DNA of 36,076 nt, taken from contig DIAF01000004.1 of assembly GCA_002414665.1 (NCBI GenBank), positions 1 to 36,076 of the forward strand, in the 5' to 3' direction. The position numbers were made by a program, and so were the translations under genes. Of this stretch, positions 27,454-36,046 are shown piece after piece; the first letter of the stretch is position 1; each line of letters opens with the position of its first letter. Under the pieces are notes generated by a model. That model did not search any database. It worked only from the letters and a program-made list of their open reading frames with translations, and was not told where the DNA came from. The stretch comes from Halieaceae bacterium UBA5085 (GTDB taxonomy: Bacteria; Pseudomonadota; Gammaproteobacteria; Pseudomonadales; Halieaceae).

Positions 27454-28865
27454 GATGCGTTCTCCTGTTGGCTGGCCAGCGCTCCACGGATGCGGTCACT
27501 GACCGCTGTGACCTGTGCACGCAGGCTGGACTCGTCTATCGTCAACACCTTGCGATCCCGCATCAGTATCCGGCCCGCCACAACGGTCGTCTGCACGTCG
27601 TTGCTGTCCAGTACATACACGAGGTGGGACTCCACATCATAGAGCGGCAGATGCCGGGTCTGGGTGACATCCAGCTGAATCATGTCTGCCTGCATGCCAA
27701 CCTTCAACTGGCCGATCTCATCACCTTTGCGAATGGCCGCCGCACCCAGCCGGGTCGCCATCGCCAGGGCCTGACCTGCAGGCAACGCTGTCGGATCGCC
27801 GCTGGCCGCCTTATGCAGCAGCGCGGCCATCCGAACCTCCTCCCACAGGTCAAGATCGTTGTTGGAGGCAGCGCCATCAGTGCCCAGACCCACGTTGACT
27901 CCCGCAGCCAGCATGGCGCTGACCGGCGCTATACCCGCACCCAGCTTCATATTCGACGTGGGGTTGTGTATCGCGCCAATCCCCGCAGAAGCGGTGAGCG
28001 CGATATCAGCGGCGTCCAGCTGCACCATGTGTGCAGCAATCAGGGCTGCATCGTACATTCCCAGGTCCGCAACATGCTGCACCGGACTGGTGCTGAACTG
28101 TTCCTGCAGGTATTCACTTTCTGCCGGCGCCTCCGCGAGGTGCATGCTGATCGGCGCACCGCGCGCTGCCGCCCTGGCAACGGTTGCCTGCAGGTGTTGC
28201 GGAGACACGGTGTAGGGCGCGTGGGGTGCGAAGGCCGGTGTGATGCGCGGATGCCTGCCCTGCCAGCGGCGTACAAAATCGTCAGCGGCGGCGAAGGAAT
28301 CCTCCCAGCCCTTGAAGCCGGGGCTGGGGAAATCGATGTGCGGCGCGCCCACCACCGCGCGCAGGCCACAGCGCTCGACCACGGCGGCGATCTCGTCCGG
28401 GTAGAAGTACATATCTACAAAGGTTGTGGTCCCGCCGCGAATCATCTCCCAGCAGGCCAGTTCAGCACCCACCCGAACGAATTCAGGCGTAACGAAACGC
28501 CCTTCCATGGGAAATACATAGACGTTGAGCCAGGTCATCAGGTCGAGATCATCGACCATGCCCCGAAACAGTGTCATCGCTGAGTGAGTGTGGCCATTGA
28601 CCAGCCCCGGCATCAGCACGCGCCCCGCGCCATCAATCGTGGCTTGCGCACGCCAGTTGCGCTCGATGTCCGCTCGGATGCCAATATCGACGATGACGTC
28701 CCCTTGCACGACAACAGCGGCGTCATTCAGCCGCGGCTGTGCGGGGTCCATGGTCAGCACGTAATCGCCATACACGATGAGATCTGCCTGCTGCGCAGGC
28801 GTGCTCAGCGCGCTCGGGGACGACACCAGTACACCCAGCACAAAAACCACATAAAACAGCTTCAA
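27450..28865 (-). CDS. Exported amidohydrolase, aminopurine-deaminase-like (TRZ/ATZ family)
   Basis: The start is TTG at 28865, preceded by GGAGGAGGAG at 7 bases, giving 471 residues that begin with a signal peptide (KLFYVVFVLGVLVSSPSALS). The metal site is complete: H92 and H94 (GHTHSAM), H242, H279 and D330 (GLGTDGAASNND). E245 in HLAEA is the proton-shuttling Glu of the HxxE motif seen in guanine, adenosine and S-adenosylhomocysteine deaminases and in ATZ/TRZ enzymes. It should remove an amino group from a purine, nucleoside or triazine-like substrate in the periplasm. It is first in a two-gene operon with the cupin and divergent from the TonB receptor. Confidence 0.88.
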   Translation of the reverse strand: MKLFYVVFVLGVLVSSPSALSTPAQQADLIVYGDYVLTMDPAQPRLNDAAVVVQGDVIVDIGIRADIERNWRAQATIDGAGRVLMPGLVNGHTHSAMTLFRGMVDDLDLMTWLNVYVFPMEGRFVTPEFVRVGAELACWEMIRGGTTTFVDMYFYPDEIAAVVERCGLRAVVGAPHIDFPSPGFKGWEDSFAAADDFVRRWQGRHPRITPAFAPHAPYTVSPQHLQATVARAAARGAPISMHLAEAPAESEYLQEQFSTSPVQHVADLGMYDAALIAAHMVQLDAADIALTASAGIGAIHNPTSNMKLGAGIAPVSAMLAAGVNVGLGTDGAASNNDLDLWEEVRMAALLHKAASGDPTALPAGQALAMATRLGAAAIRKGDEIGQLKVGMQADMIQLDVTQTRHLPLYDVESHLVYVLDSNDVQTTVVAGRILMRDRKVLTIDESSLRAQVTAVSDRIRGALASQQENAS

Positions 28866-28958
28866 GACAGAACTCCTCCTCCCCGTCGCGTCGGGGTACC
28901 GACCAGAATCGAGTTTTCCAACGCCTGTCGCCAGCGTTGCGGGCGATTGAACATGGTC

Positions 28959-28972
28959 AAATACTGGTATTT
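28959..28972. promoter_or_regulatory. Operator-like palindrome between deaminase and TonB receptor genes
   Basis: AAATACTGGTATTT is a perfect 14-base palindrome in the 252-base divergent gap (28866-29117), followed by a T-run. It lies 94 bases from the amidohydrolase TTG and 146 from the receptor ATG, so one regulator could control both. The rest of the gap shows only the two ribosome sites. No regulator gene lies nearby. Confidence 0.45.
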
Positions 28973-29117
28973 TTCCCACGCGGGGCTGCAGCCCGGAACT
29001 CAACAGCGTAAATTTCGCCCTATGCGCCGTCAAGGCCACCCGCGGGCACCAGACCCCATTTGCGCTCTGCAAGCCAGTAACTAACGAATCCATCCCGATC
29101 ATTCAGGAGATCTACTC

Positions 29118-31277
29118 ATGAAGCGCATAACCGTATCTCGGTTGGTCCTCACGGCAGCCATCGCCGCAGCCACCGCTGCAACCGCCCCGGCCATGGCGCA
29201 GCTGGAAGAAATCATTGTGACCGCACAGAAGCGGGAGCAGAGCCTGCTCGACGTACCTCTCTCCGTTGCCACTCTGTCCGGGGAGCGCTTCAGCGCCATT
29301 TTTGAAGGCGGTGCGGATATCCGGGGCCTTTCTGCCCGGGTCCCCGGCCTGTATGTGGAATCCTCCAATGGTCGGGTAGCGCCGCGCTTCTACATCCGTG
29401 GCCTCGGCAATATCGACTTCGACCTCGCCGCCTCACAGCCCGTCTCCATCATCATGGACGACGTCGTGAAGGAAAACGTGGTCCTGAAGAGCTTCCCGCT
29501 GTTCGACATCGAACAGGTAGAGGTTCTGCGTGGCCCCCAGGGTTCACTGTTCGGCAGGAACACGACGGCCGGCATCGTCAAATTCGACTCCCGCAAGCCG
29601 ACCCAGGAATTCGAGGGCCGCGCCAAGGTGGATATCGGTGAGCTGGAGACTCTGAATTTTGAAGGTGCCGTCGGCGGTGGCCTGACAGAAACGGTCGCCG
29701 GCCGCATTGCCGTGCTTTACCAGAGCCGCGGTGACTGGATCGACAATGGCTTCACCGGCGAGGGCGATGCGCTCGGCGGATTCATCGAGAAAGCCGCGAA
29801 AGGTTTCCTGCTGTTCGAACCCAACGACCGTCTGACCGCTTTGCTGGGCGCGCACCATCGGGATCTTGACGGCACGGCCGCGGTGTTTCGCGCGAATATT
29901 TTCGACACCGGCAGCAACCGCCTGAATGAAAACTACATCCGTGACACCGTATTTTTTGACGAGGGCGACAACAACCCGCAGGAGTACCGGAATACGGGCC
30001 TCAACCTCAAGCTGGAATACGCTTTCGATACGGTAACGCTCACCTCCATCACCGCCGGGGAAGACGCCAAAGGCCGCAGCCTTGGCGACATCGATGGCGG
30101 CTTTGGTGCCTCGTTCCTGCCCTTCATGGGCCCAGGCTTCATTCCCTTCCCGTCGCAAACGCAGGATGCAGCGGATGTACAACAGTTCACCCAGGAATTC
30201 CGTCTGGCCAGCAACAGCGGTGATCGGCTGAACTGGCAAACCGGACTGTTCTATTTCGACTCCGATCTGGACGTCGAAACCAGCCCGTTCTTCGTGCCGG
30301 CGACGACGGTGACGCACGAGAACACCTCCTTTGCCGTCTTTGGCCAGGCCGACTACGCACTCACCGAGGCCTGGACGCTGACTGCGGGCCTGCGCTGGAC
30401 CGATGACGAGAAGGACTTCTTCGCACCCGGCTTTGAGGAGAGCGTATCTGACGACCAGGTAACCGGTGACCTCGCACTGTCCTTTGCGGCGGATGACGCA
30501 TCGCTGTACTGGGCGAAAGTGGGGACCGGCTTCCGCGCGCCCACCATCCAGGGCCGCGACGTCGCCTTTGGTGCCGCGCCCTCCATCGCCGACTCCGAGA
30601 CCGTGACCTCCTACGAACTCGGCTACAAGGCAGAGTATCTGGCAGGTCGCATGCGCCTGAACGCTGCGCTTTTCTATTATGAAGTGGACGATATCCAGTT
30701 TACGGCAGTGGGTGGCAGCAACAACGCCATCCAGCTGGTGAACGCCGATCAGGGCACCGGTATGGGCGGCGAACTGGACGTGGAATGGGCGGTGACTGAC
30801 ACGCTGTCGCTCACCTTCGGCGCCGGCTATGCGGACACGGAAATCAATGACAGCAACCTGCGCGTAGCCCCCTGCGGTAGCGGTGCCTGCACAGTCCTCA
30901 ACCCCATTGATGCCAATGGGCTGGTGGCTGTAGACGGCAATCCTTTCCCCCAGGCACCGGAAACCACGTTCAACTTCAGTGCCTCCTGGCGCATGCCCGT
31001 GGGCCGTGAGTCGGAAGTGTTTGCCTTCACTGACTGGTCCTACCAGGGCGACACCCAGCTGTTCCTGTACGACGCGGTGGAGTTCGTCACCGATGGCCAG
31101 TTTGAGGGTGGACTGCGTCTTGGCTGGCGCCTTCGGGATGGCAGCTATGAAGTCGCCCTGTTTGGCCGCAACATCACCGATGAGGAAAACGTGCAGGGGG
31201 CCATCGACTTCAACAACCTGACCGGCTTCACCAACGAGCCACGCGTCTGGGGGTTGTCGCTGTCCAGCGTGTTCTGA
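29118..31277 (+). CDS. TonB-dependent outer-membrane receptor
   Basis: A 719-residue receptor. Signal peptide 1-28 ends APAMAQ, then a TonB-box-like EEIIVTAQKREQSL. The plug domain covers about 40-160, with VEVLRGPQGSLFGRNTTAGIV, and a 22-strand-type barrel follows to a terminal Phe. AGGAG lies 8 bases before the ATG. It imports a scarce or large ligand with energy from TonB-ExbBD, not encoded here. Sequence type alone suggests the iron-complex class, but genes on both sides concern purines, so a nucleoside or related ligand is possible. Confidence 0.92.
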   Translation: MKRITVSRLVLTAAIAAATAATAPAMAQLEEIIVTAQKREQSLLDVPLSVATLSGERFSAIFEGGADIRGLSARVPGLYVESSNGRVAPRFYIRGLGNIDFDLAASQPVSIIMDDVVKENVVLKSFPLFDIEQVEVLRGPQGSLFGRNTTAGIVKFDSRKPTQEFEGRAKVDIGELETLNFEGAVGGGLTETVAGRIAVLYQSRGDWIDNGFTGEGDALGGFIEKAAKGFLLFEPNDRLTALLGAHHRDLDGTAAVFRANIFDTGSNRLNENYIRDTVFFDEGDNNPQEYRNTGLNLKLEYAFDTVTLTSITAGEDAKGRSLGDIDGGFGASFLPFMGPGFIPFPSQTQDAADVQQFTQEFRLASNSGDRLNWQTGLFYFDSDLDVETSPFFVPATTVTHENTSFAVFGQADYALTEAWTLTAGLRWTDDEKDFFAPGFEESVSDDQVTGDLALSFAADDASLYWAKVGTGFRAPTIQGRDVAFGAAPSIADSETVTSYELGYKAEYLAGRMRLNAALFYYEVDDIQFTAVGGSNNAIQLVNADQGTGMGGELDVEWAVTDTLSLTFGAGYADTEINDSNLRVAPCGSGACTVLNPIDANGLVAVDGNPFPQAPETTFNFSASWRMPVGRESEVFAFTDWSYQGDTQLFLYDAVEFVTDGQFEGGLRLGWRLRDGSYEVALFGRNITDEENVQGAIDFNNLTGFTNEPRVWGLSLSSVF

Positions 31278-31333
31278 ACGCGTCAGGGCAAGCGGCCGGC
31301 GGCTCCCTCCCCGGCCCGCTTCCCTGGCAGGCT

Positions 31334-31359
31334 GGCGCCCGAACTGCCCGTTCGGCGCC
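31334..31359 (+). terminator. Terminator-like hairpin between TonB receptor and NUP gene
   Basis: GGCGCCCGAAC and GTTCGGCGCC pair over 10 bases with one bulged C and a TGCCC loop; AATTTTC follows 5 bases later. It lies 57 bases after the receptor stop and 35 before the next ATG. It could stop part of the transcription or stabilise the receptor message, so the NUP gene may be expressed at a lower level. Confidence 0.5.
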
Positions 31360-31394
31360 GCCAATTTTCGCTCCAACGAGGACACCCATTCACC

Positions 31395-32456
31395 ATGATG
31401 AAATTCGCATTGCTGACCCTGTTCATCGCCGCGCTGGCGGGACCGGCAGCGGCTGAAGAGCCCGGCACCGGCCCCATTCCCGTCAAAGTGGTCGTTGTGA
31501 CCATGTTCGAAACCGACGCTGACACCGGAGACAAGGCCGGCGAGTTCCAGCGCTGGTATGAGCGCGTCCCGCTGGACACCCGGTTTCCCGCACCGCACAT
31601 GCACCACGACATTCACATGAACCTGGAATCAGGTGTGCTGGGGATTGTGACCGGTATGGGCACCGCCAACGCCGCCGCCAGTGTGATGGCTCTGGGCCTG
31701 GACCCGCGCTTCGACCTGAGCCGGGCCTACTGGCTGGTTGCAGGCATCTCCGGCTTCGACCCGGCGGACGCGTCACTGGGCTCGGTGGCCTGGGCAGAGT
31801 GGCTGGTCGACGGCGACCTCGCGCACGAGATCGATACCCGGGAAATTCCCGAGTCCTGGCGCCATGGCTACTTTCCGCTGTTCAGCCAGGGGCCGAATGA
31901 CACAGCGCGCAAGAGCTACAACCTGGGCGAGGTGTTCCGGCTCAACACAGGGCTGGTGAACTGGGCCTACGCGCTGACCAAAGACATGCAACTGCCCGAT
32001 CACCCCACTCTCAGGGAAGCGCGCGAACCCTATGTGGACTATCCTGTGGGCCAGCAGCCACCGCGGGTGATCAAGGGTGACCAACTGGCCGCCATGACCT
32101 TCTGGCACGGTGAAATGCTCAACGAATGGGCCAATGATTGGGTCAAGTACTGGACCGATGGCCAGGGTGAGTTTGTCAGCTCGGCCATGGAGGATACCGG
32201 CACGTTTCAGTCGCTGACCTACCTGCACGCAGCCGGCAAGGTCGACAAGAACCGGGTCATGGTGCTGCGCACGGCCTCCAATTTCACCCTGCCACCGCCC
32301 GGGAAATCCGCCGCGGCCTACCTGCTGGAGGAGCAGCATGACAGCTATGCCGGCCTGGACGCGGCTCTGGAAAACGCCTACCAGGTCGGCAGGAAGGTTA
32401 TCGACGCGCTACTGGCCGATTGGGAGCAGCACGCCGGTACCATACCTTCCCGCTAG
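31395..32456 (+). CDS. Exported NUP-family (purine nucleoside) protein
   Basis: A 353-residue protein matching the NUP family, named after a Candida purine nucleoside permease. Residues 1-20 are a signal peptide (ALAGPAAA); no other membrane segment is present, so it is a periplasmic soluble protein. GMGTANAAASVM (87-98), an AGISGFDP turn (116-123), SSAMEDTGT (262-270) and VLRTASNF (290-297) resemble, in order, the phosphate/ribose and base-site elements of the purine nucleoside phosphorylase/MTA nucleosidase fold. I infer nucleoside cleavage or binding rather than transport. The ribosome site is GAGG, 13 bases before the ATG. It follows the receptor gene and overlaps the convergent sulfotransferase by four bases. 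Confidence 0.85.
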   Translation: MMKFALLTLFIAALAGPAAAEEPGTGPIPVKVVVVTMFETDADTGDKAGEFQRWYERVPLDTRFPAPHMHHDIHMNLESGVLGIVTGMGTANAAASVMALGLDPRFDLSRAYWLVAGISGFDPADASLGSVAWAEWLVDGDLAHEIDTREIPESWRHGYFPLFSQGPNDTARKSYNLGEVFRLNTGLVNWAYALTKDMQLPDHPTLREAREPYVDYPVGQQPPRVIKGDQLAAMTFWHGEMLNEWANDWVKYWTDGQGEFVSSAMEDTGTFQSLTYLHAAGKVDKNRVMVLRTASNFTLPPPGKSAAAYLLEEQHDSYAGLDAALENAYQVGRKVIDALLADWEQHAGTIPSR

Positions 32457-33220
32457 GCCCGGGCCCCGCGGCCCAGCGCGTGCGGGATCAGTTTCGCGTA
32501 GATTGCCTCGGCCTGTTCGCACATCGCCTCGCAGGCCGGGGGCAGTTCAACCTCGGACAGGGGCAGCTCGTTCACCACCTGAAAGCCGGTTGAGGCCTCC
32601 ACCGCCGCGTACCAGTGAGGCGCCCAGACGCCGTCGCTGTCCCGGCTGCCGGCGGGCCAGTGCAGCATGGCGCTGCTGAAGGGAATGTCCACGCGTGTGC
32701 AAAGCGCACGCAGCACGCCTTCCGGGTCGGCCAGTGTGGTGGCGGAGTCAATCACTGGCGGCGCAGTGCCCAACCGGTCGGCAACCCGCTGGAACAAGTC
32801 CCACTGCTGTGGGAAGCCCAGCTCTTCCAGCGCGAACTCGGGCCGCACCCGGGCGTAGGACGCAATGATCCTGCGCGGCTCGCGAATCAGGAAGCAGTTC
32901 ACCAGTTGATCCGTCCATGCCATGTCCATCGCAGGCAGAATGTGCTGAGTCATGTGCTTTTGGTAGAACAGCGTGCAGGAGCCGGTGTCCGCTGTCGCGG
33001 GCAGCTCGTTGCACAGTTGCCGCGCCACCTCACGCCAGTCGCAGCTCATGCTTGCCATGACCGCGTCACCGGCTGGGTGGTCCAGCCCGGTGGCCTTCAG
33101 ATAGTAGCCGTAGAAGGGCTCATCCACCACGGCACAGTCGGCCCGATTTTCGAATGCGCGCATCAGTGCCGTGCTGATGTTGCGGGGGCCAGACCACATG
33201 GCCAGTCGTACTGTCTGCAT
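32453..33220 (-). CDS. Sulfotransferase-family protein
   Basis: A 255-residue protein with a PAPS 5'-phosphosulfate-loop-like start, MWSGPRNISTALM (8-20), and a 3'-phosphate motif REPRRIIASYAR (113-124). This indicates a sulfotransferase-type P-loop fold. The ATG at 33220 is preferred; a TTG three bases before it is possible. It begins 4 bases after the aminotransferase stop, so the two genes are co-transcribed. From memory, plant BCAT-like proteins fuse similar domains, which suggests a shared pathway. The acceptor substrate is unknown. Confidence 0.75.
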   Translation of the reverse strand: MQTVRLAMWSGPRNISTALMRAFENRADCAVVDEPFYGYYLKATGLDHPAGDAVMASMSCDWREVARQLCNELPATADTGSCTLFYQKHMTQHILPAMDMAWTDQLVNCFLIREPRRIIASYARVRPEFALEELGFPQQWDLFQRVADRLGTAPPVIDSATTLADPEGVLRALCTRVDIPFSSAMLHWPAGSRDSDGVWAPHWYAAVEASTGFQVVNELPLSEVELPPACEAMCEQAEAIYAKLIPHALGRGARA

Positions 33221-33224
33221 CAAC

Positions 33225-34163
33225 CTAGCCCCGCGGGTGCTGCTGGCCGGGGCCGGCGATATAGCGGGCGACGGTTTCCCGGTACTGTGCCTGCAGACGC
33301 CGGATCATCGGACGCTCAGCACCGGGCTCACCAATTCGGCGGCCATCGACTTCCGTCACCGGCACCAGGCCGGCGAACGTGCCTGTCACAAAGGCTTCCT
33401 CCGCGTTGTAGACATCCGTGAGCGTAAAATTGGTTTCGCGCACCGTGAGGCCGAGCTCACGCCCCATCTCCAGCACCTTGCCGCGGGTGATACCGTCCAG
33501 GCAGTAATCCCCGGTCGACGTCCAGATCTCGCCACGGCGCACGATGAAAAAGTGCGTGGAGTTGCAGGTTGCGACGAAGCCGTGCGGGTCCAGCATCAGC
33601 GCTTCATCGGCACCCGCCTTGGTCGCCTGTATGCAGGCCCCGATGCAATTCAGCTTGGAGTGGGTATTCAGGGTGGGGTCCTGCACGTCCGAATAGCCGC
33701 GGCGCACATACACCGTGTACAGCCTGACGCCCTTTTCCACCACCTCGGGCAGCGCCTGCTTGTACTCGGGAATGATCACCACCGTGGGCGGCGTGATCGT
33801 CATGCGTGGATCCTGGTAGGGGGTTGCCTTCACCCCCCGGGACACCATCAGACGGATGTGCACTCCGTCGCTCATGCCGTTGGCCGCGAGCAGCGCATAG
33901 AGCCGCGCCGCCAGTTCGTCGCGGCTGAAGTCGGGCTGAAAATCCAGGGTCTTCATGCCCTCGAACAGCCGCTCCAGATGACGCTCCAGGAAGAGGACCG
34001 TATGGCCTTCAACGCGCAGCCCCTCCCAGACCCCGTCGCCGAGGATAAATCCCGAGTCGAACACCGAAACCCGTGCTTCAGCACGCGGATAAATCGTGCC
34101 GTTGATATCAATCAGAATCGTCTCGTTGCGCGGATCCCCCGCATATTCGTGCGTACCTTTCAT
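33225..34163 (-). CDS. Fold-type IV PLP enzyme (branched-chain/D-amino acid aminotransferase-like)
   Basis: A 312-residue class IV aminotransferase. The PLP lysine is K170 in LNTHSKLNCIGA, and the DSGFILGDGVWEGLR segment (36-50) matches IlvE/DAAT. The strand that normally reads GxVAExxxxNIF, whose Glu contacts the PLP ring nitrogen, reads GFVATCNSTHFF, so Thr199 replaces Glu and His204 replaces Asn. It is therefore not a standard IlvE; reaction and substrate are uncertain. It is transcribed with the sulfotransferase and divergent from cmoA. Confidence 0.8.
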   Translation of the reverse strand: MKGTHEYAGDPRNETILIDINGTIYPRAEARVSVFDSGFILGDGVWEGLRVEGHTVLFLERHLERLFEGMKTLDFQPDFSRDELAARLYALLAANGMSDGVHIRLMVSRGVKATPYQDPRMTITPPTVVIIPEYKQALPEVVEKGVRLYTVYVRRGYSDVQDPTLNTHSKLNCIGACIQATKAGADEALMLDPHGFVATCNSTHFFIVRRGEIWTSTGDYCLDGITRGKVLEMGRELGLTVRETNFTLTDVYNAEEAFVTGTFAGLVPVTEVDGRRIGEPGAERPMIRRLQAQYRETVARYIAGPGQQHPRG

Positions 34164-34269
34164 GCTCCAGCCCCAACCGTTTCAGCGCGCGATATTGTGC
34201 GCTATTCGGGCGGCAAGTACATCCATGATAAAATCCCGCCACTTGCAGCAGCGCCAGGCAGCCATCCCC

Positions 34270-35001
34270 GTGTCCGAACCACGCGACAATATTTACGCGC
34301 AACCCGTGCCCGAACCCACCACGTTTCGCTTCGACGACCGCGTGGCGCAGGTCTTCCCCGACATGATCCGTCGTTCAGTGCCGGGCTACAGCACCATCAT
34401 TGCCATGACGGGCCTGCTGGCCGGGCGTTTCGCCACGCCGGGCAGCCGTCTGTACGATCTCGGCTGCTCACTCGGCGCCTCCACCCTCGCCATGCGCCAG
34501 AACCTGCAGCACGCCGACTGCCGGATCATCAGCGTCGACAACTCAACCGCCATGCTGGAGCGCTGCCGCAGCGTCATCGATACCGACAGCCACGAGGTAC
34601 CGGTCGATCTCGTGTGCAGCAACCTGCAGGATGTGCAGATCGCCGATGCCTCGGTGGTGGTACTGAACTTTACCCTGCAGTTTATCGCCCGCGAGGAACG
34701 TGACACTGTCATCGAACAGATCTTCGCCGGGCTGCGCCCGGGCGGGATCATGGTGCTCTCCGAGAAAGTCACCTTTGAAGACCCGCGCCTGGATGCACTC
34801 AACATCGACCTGCATCACGATTTCAAGCGCGCCAATGGCTACAGTGACCTGGAAATCGCCCAGAAACGCGATGCCCTGGACGGCTACCTGCGCCGCGAAA
34901 CCCTGCAGCAGCACCGCGAGCGCTGTCGCAAGGCAGGGTTCAGCAGCTGCGATGTCTGGTTCCAGTGCTTCAACTTTGCCTCGTTGATTGCGCTGAAATG
35001 A
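34270..35001 (+). CDS. cmoA: Carboxy-S-adenosyl-L-methionine synthase CmoA
   Basis: CmoA makes carboxy-SAM from SAM and prephenate for tRNA wobble uridine modification (cmo5U34). The product has 243 residues from GTG at 34270 (SEPRDNIYAQ), matching the E. coli start region. The frame is open upstream with an ATG at 34225. TGATAAAAT at 34226-34234 looks like an extended -10, which would put the RNA start just before the GTG and supports it. Motifs: VFPDMIRRSVPGY, YDLGCSLGAS (SAM loop, 62-71), VVLNFTLQF and HHDFKRANGYSDLEI. It overlaps cmoB by four bases. Confidence 0.93.
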   Translation: MSEPRDNIYAQPVPEPTTFRFDDRVAQVFPDMIRRSVPGYSTIIAMTGLLAGRFATPGSRLYDLGCSLGASTLAMRQNLQHADCRIISVDNSTAMLERCRSVIDTDSHEVPVDLVCSNLQDVQIADASVVVLNFTLQFIAREERDTVIEQIFAGLRPGGIMVLSEKVTFEDPRLDALNIDLHHDFKRANGYSDLEIAQKRDALDGYLRRETLQQHRERCRKAGFSSCDVWFQCFNFASLIALK

Positions 35002-35972
35002 TCGACTATGACCCGCTCATCCAGCGCTGGCAGGGGGGCGAGCTGGCAGACTGGGCGAAGCTGCTGCCTGCACAGATTGCCACCGGTCTGGCACCCGAAC
35101 GCTACGGCGATCTTCCGCGCTGGCTCGCTGCCCTGGAGGACCTTCCGGACCTCACACCCAGCGCCCGGCATCTCGACCGCTCCCATGTCGGGGCCAGCCT
35201 GGAGCCCGGCCTTGATGCGGGCCAGCGGGCGGCACTGCGTGACACCCTGCAGCGCCTGCATCCCTGGCGCAAGGGTCCCTTCAACCTCTTCGGTGTGGAC
35301 ATCGACACCGAATGGCGCTCGGACTGGAAGTGGGCGCGACTGCAGAATCATATTGATGACCTCCATGAGCGCCGCGTGCTGGACGTCGGCTGCGGCAGCG
35401 GCTACCACTGCTGGCGCATGGCCGGTGCCGGGGCGCGGGAAGTCATCGGCATAGACCCCACCCCATTGTTTGTGGTGCAGTACTGGGCACTGCAGAAATA
35501 CCTGCAACACCCCGGCGTCTGGGTGTTACCGCTGGGCATTCAACATGTTCCTGCCAAACTGCAGGCGTTCGACAGCGTGTTTTCCATGGGCGTGCTGTAT
35601 CACCGACGCTCGCCCATGGACCACCTGCAGGAGCTGCGCGACTGCCTGCGTCCCGGCGGGCAGCTCATCCTGGAAACGCTGGTCATCGACGGGCCACTGG
35701 GCGCCACCCTGGTACCCGAGGGCCGCTACGCACGCATGGGAAATGTCTGGTTCCTGCCCAGCCCCGACACGCTGATGTCCTGGCTGCGCAAGTTGAAGTT
35801 TCGCGATGTGAAGCTGGTGGATGTTTCGATCACCCGCGTGGAAGAACAGCGGCAGACCGAGTGGATGCGTTTCCAGTCGCTGGCCGACTTTCTCGACCCC
35901 GAGGATGCCACGCGCACGATCGAGGGATATCCGGCACCCATGCGGGCTGTGGTGACGGCTCGGGCGCCGTGA
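34998..35972 (+). CDS. cmoB: tRNA U34 carboxymethyltransferase CmoB
   Basis: CmoB uses carboxy-SAM to turn 5-hydroxyuridine 34 of several tRNAs into 5-oxyacetyluridine, widening codon reading. The 324-residue length equals the family's. Motifs: RKGPFNLFGVDIDTEWRSDW (91-110), SAM loop VLDVGCGSG (127-135), IGIDPTPLF and FSMGVLYHRRSP. The ATG overlaps the cmoA stop (ATGA), so translation is coupled. Confidence 0.95.
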   Translation: MIDYDPLIQRWQGGELADWAKLLPAQIATGLAPERYGDLPRWLAALEDLPDLTPSARHLDRSHVGASLEPGLDAGQRAALRDTLQRLHPWRKGPFNLFGVDIDTEWRSDWKWARLQNHIDDLHERRVLDVGCGSGYHCWRMAGAGAREVIGIDPTPLFVVQYWALQKYLQHPGVWVLPLGIQHVPAKLQAFDSVFSMGVLYHRRSPMDHLQELRDCLRPGGQLILETLVIDGPLGATLVPEGRYARMGNVWFLPSPDTLMSWLRKLKFRDVKLVDVSITRVEEQRQTEWMRFQSLADFLDPEDATRTIEGYPAPMRAVVTARAP

Positions 35973-36046
35973 GGCGGATGGGGCCGGACTGGGGTGCGGT
36001 GGCGGGCGGCGTGCCGGTGTGGCCGGTGCGGGTGCTGGGGGCCCGT

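Noticed and set aside
29544..31616. 690-codon minus-strand open frame over the TonB receptor
   Set aside because: The receptor has signal peptide, plug and barrel features; the antisense frame shows none.
33171..34703. 510-codon plus-strand open frame over the aminotransferase and cmoA
   Set aside because: Crosses two recognisable genes on both strands and matches nothing.
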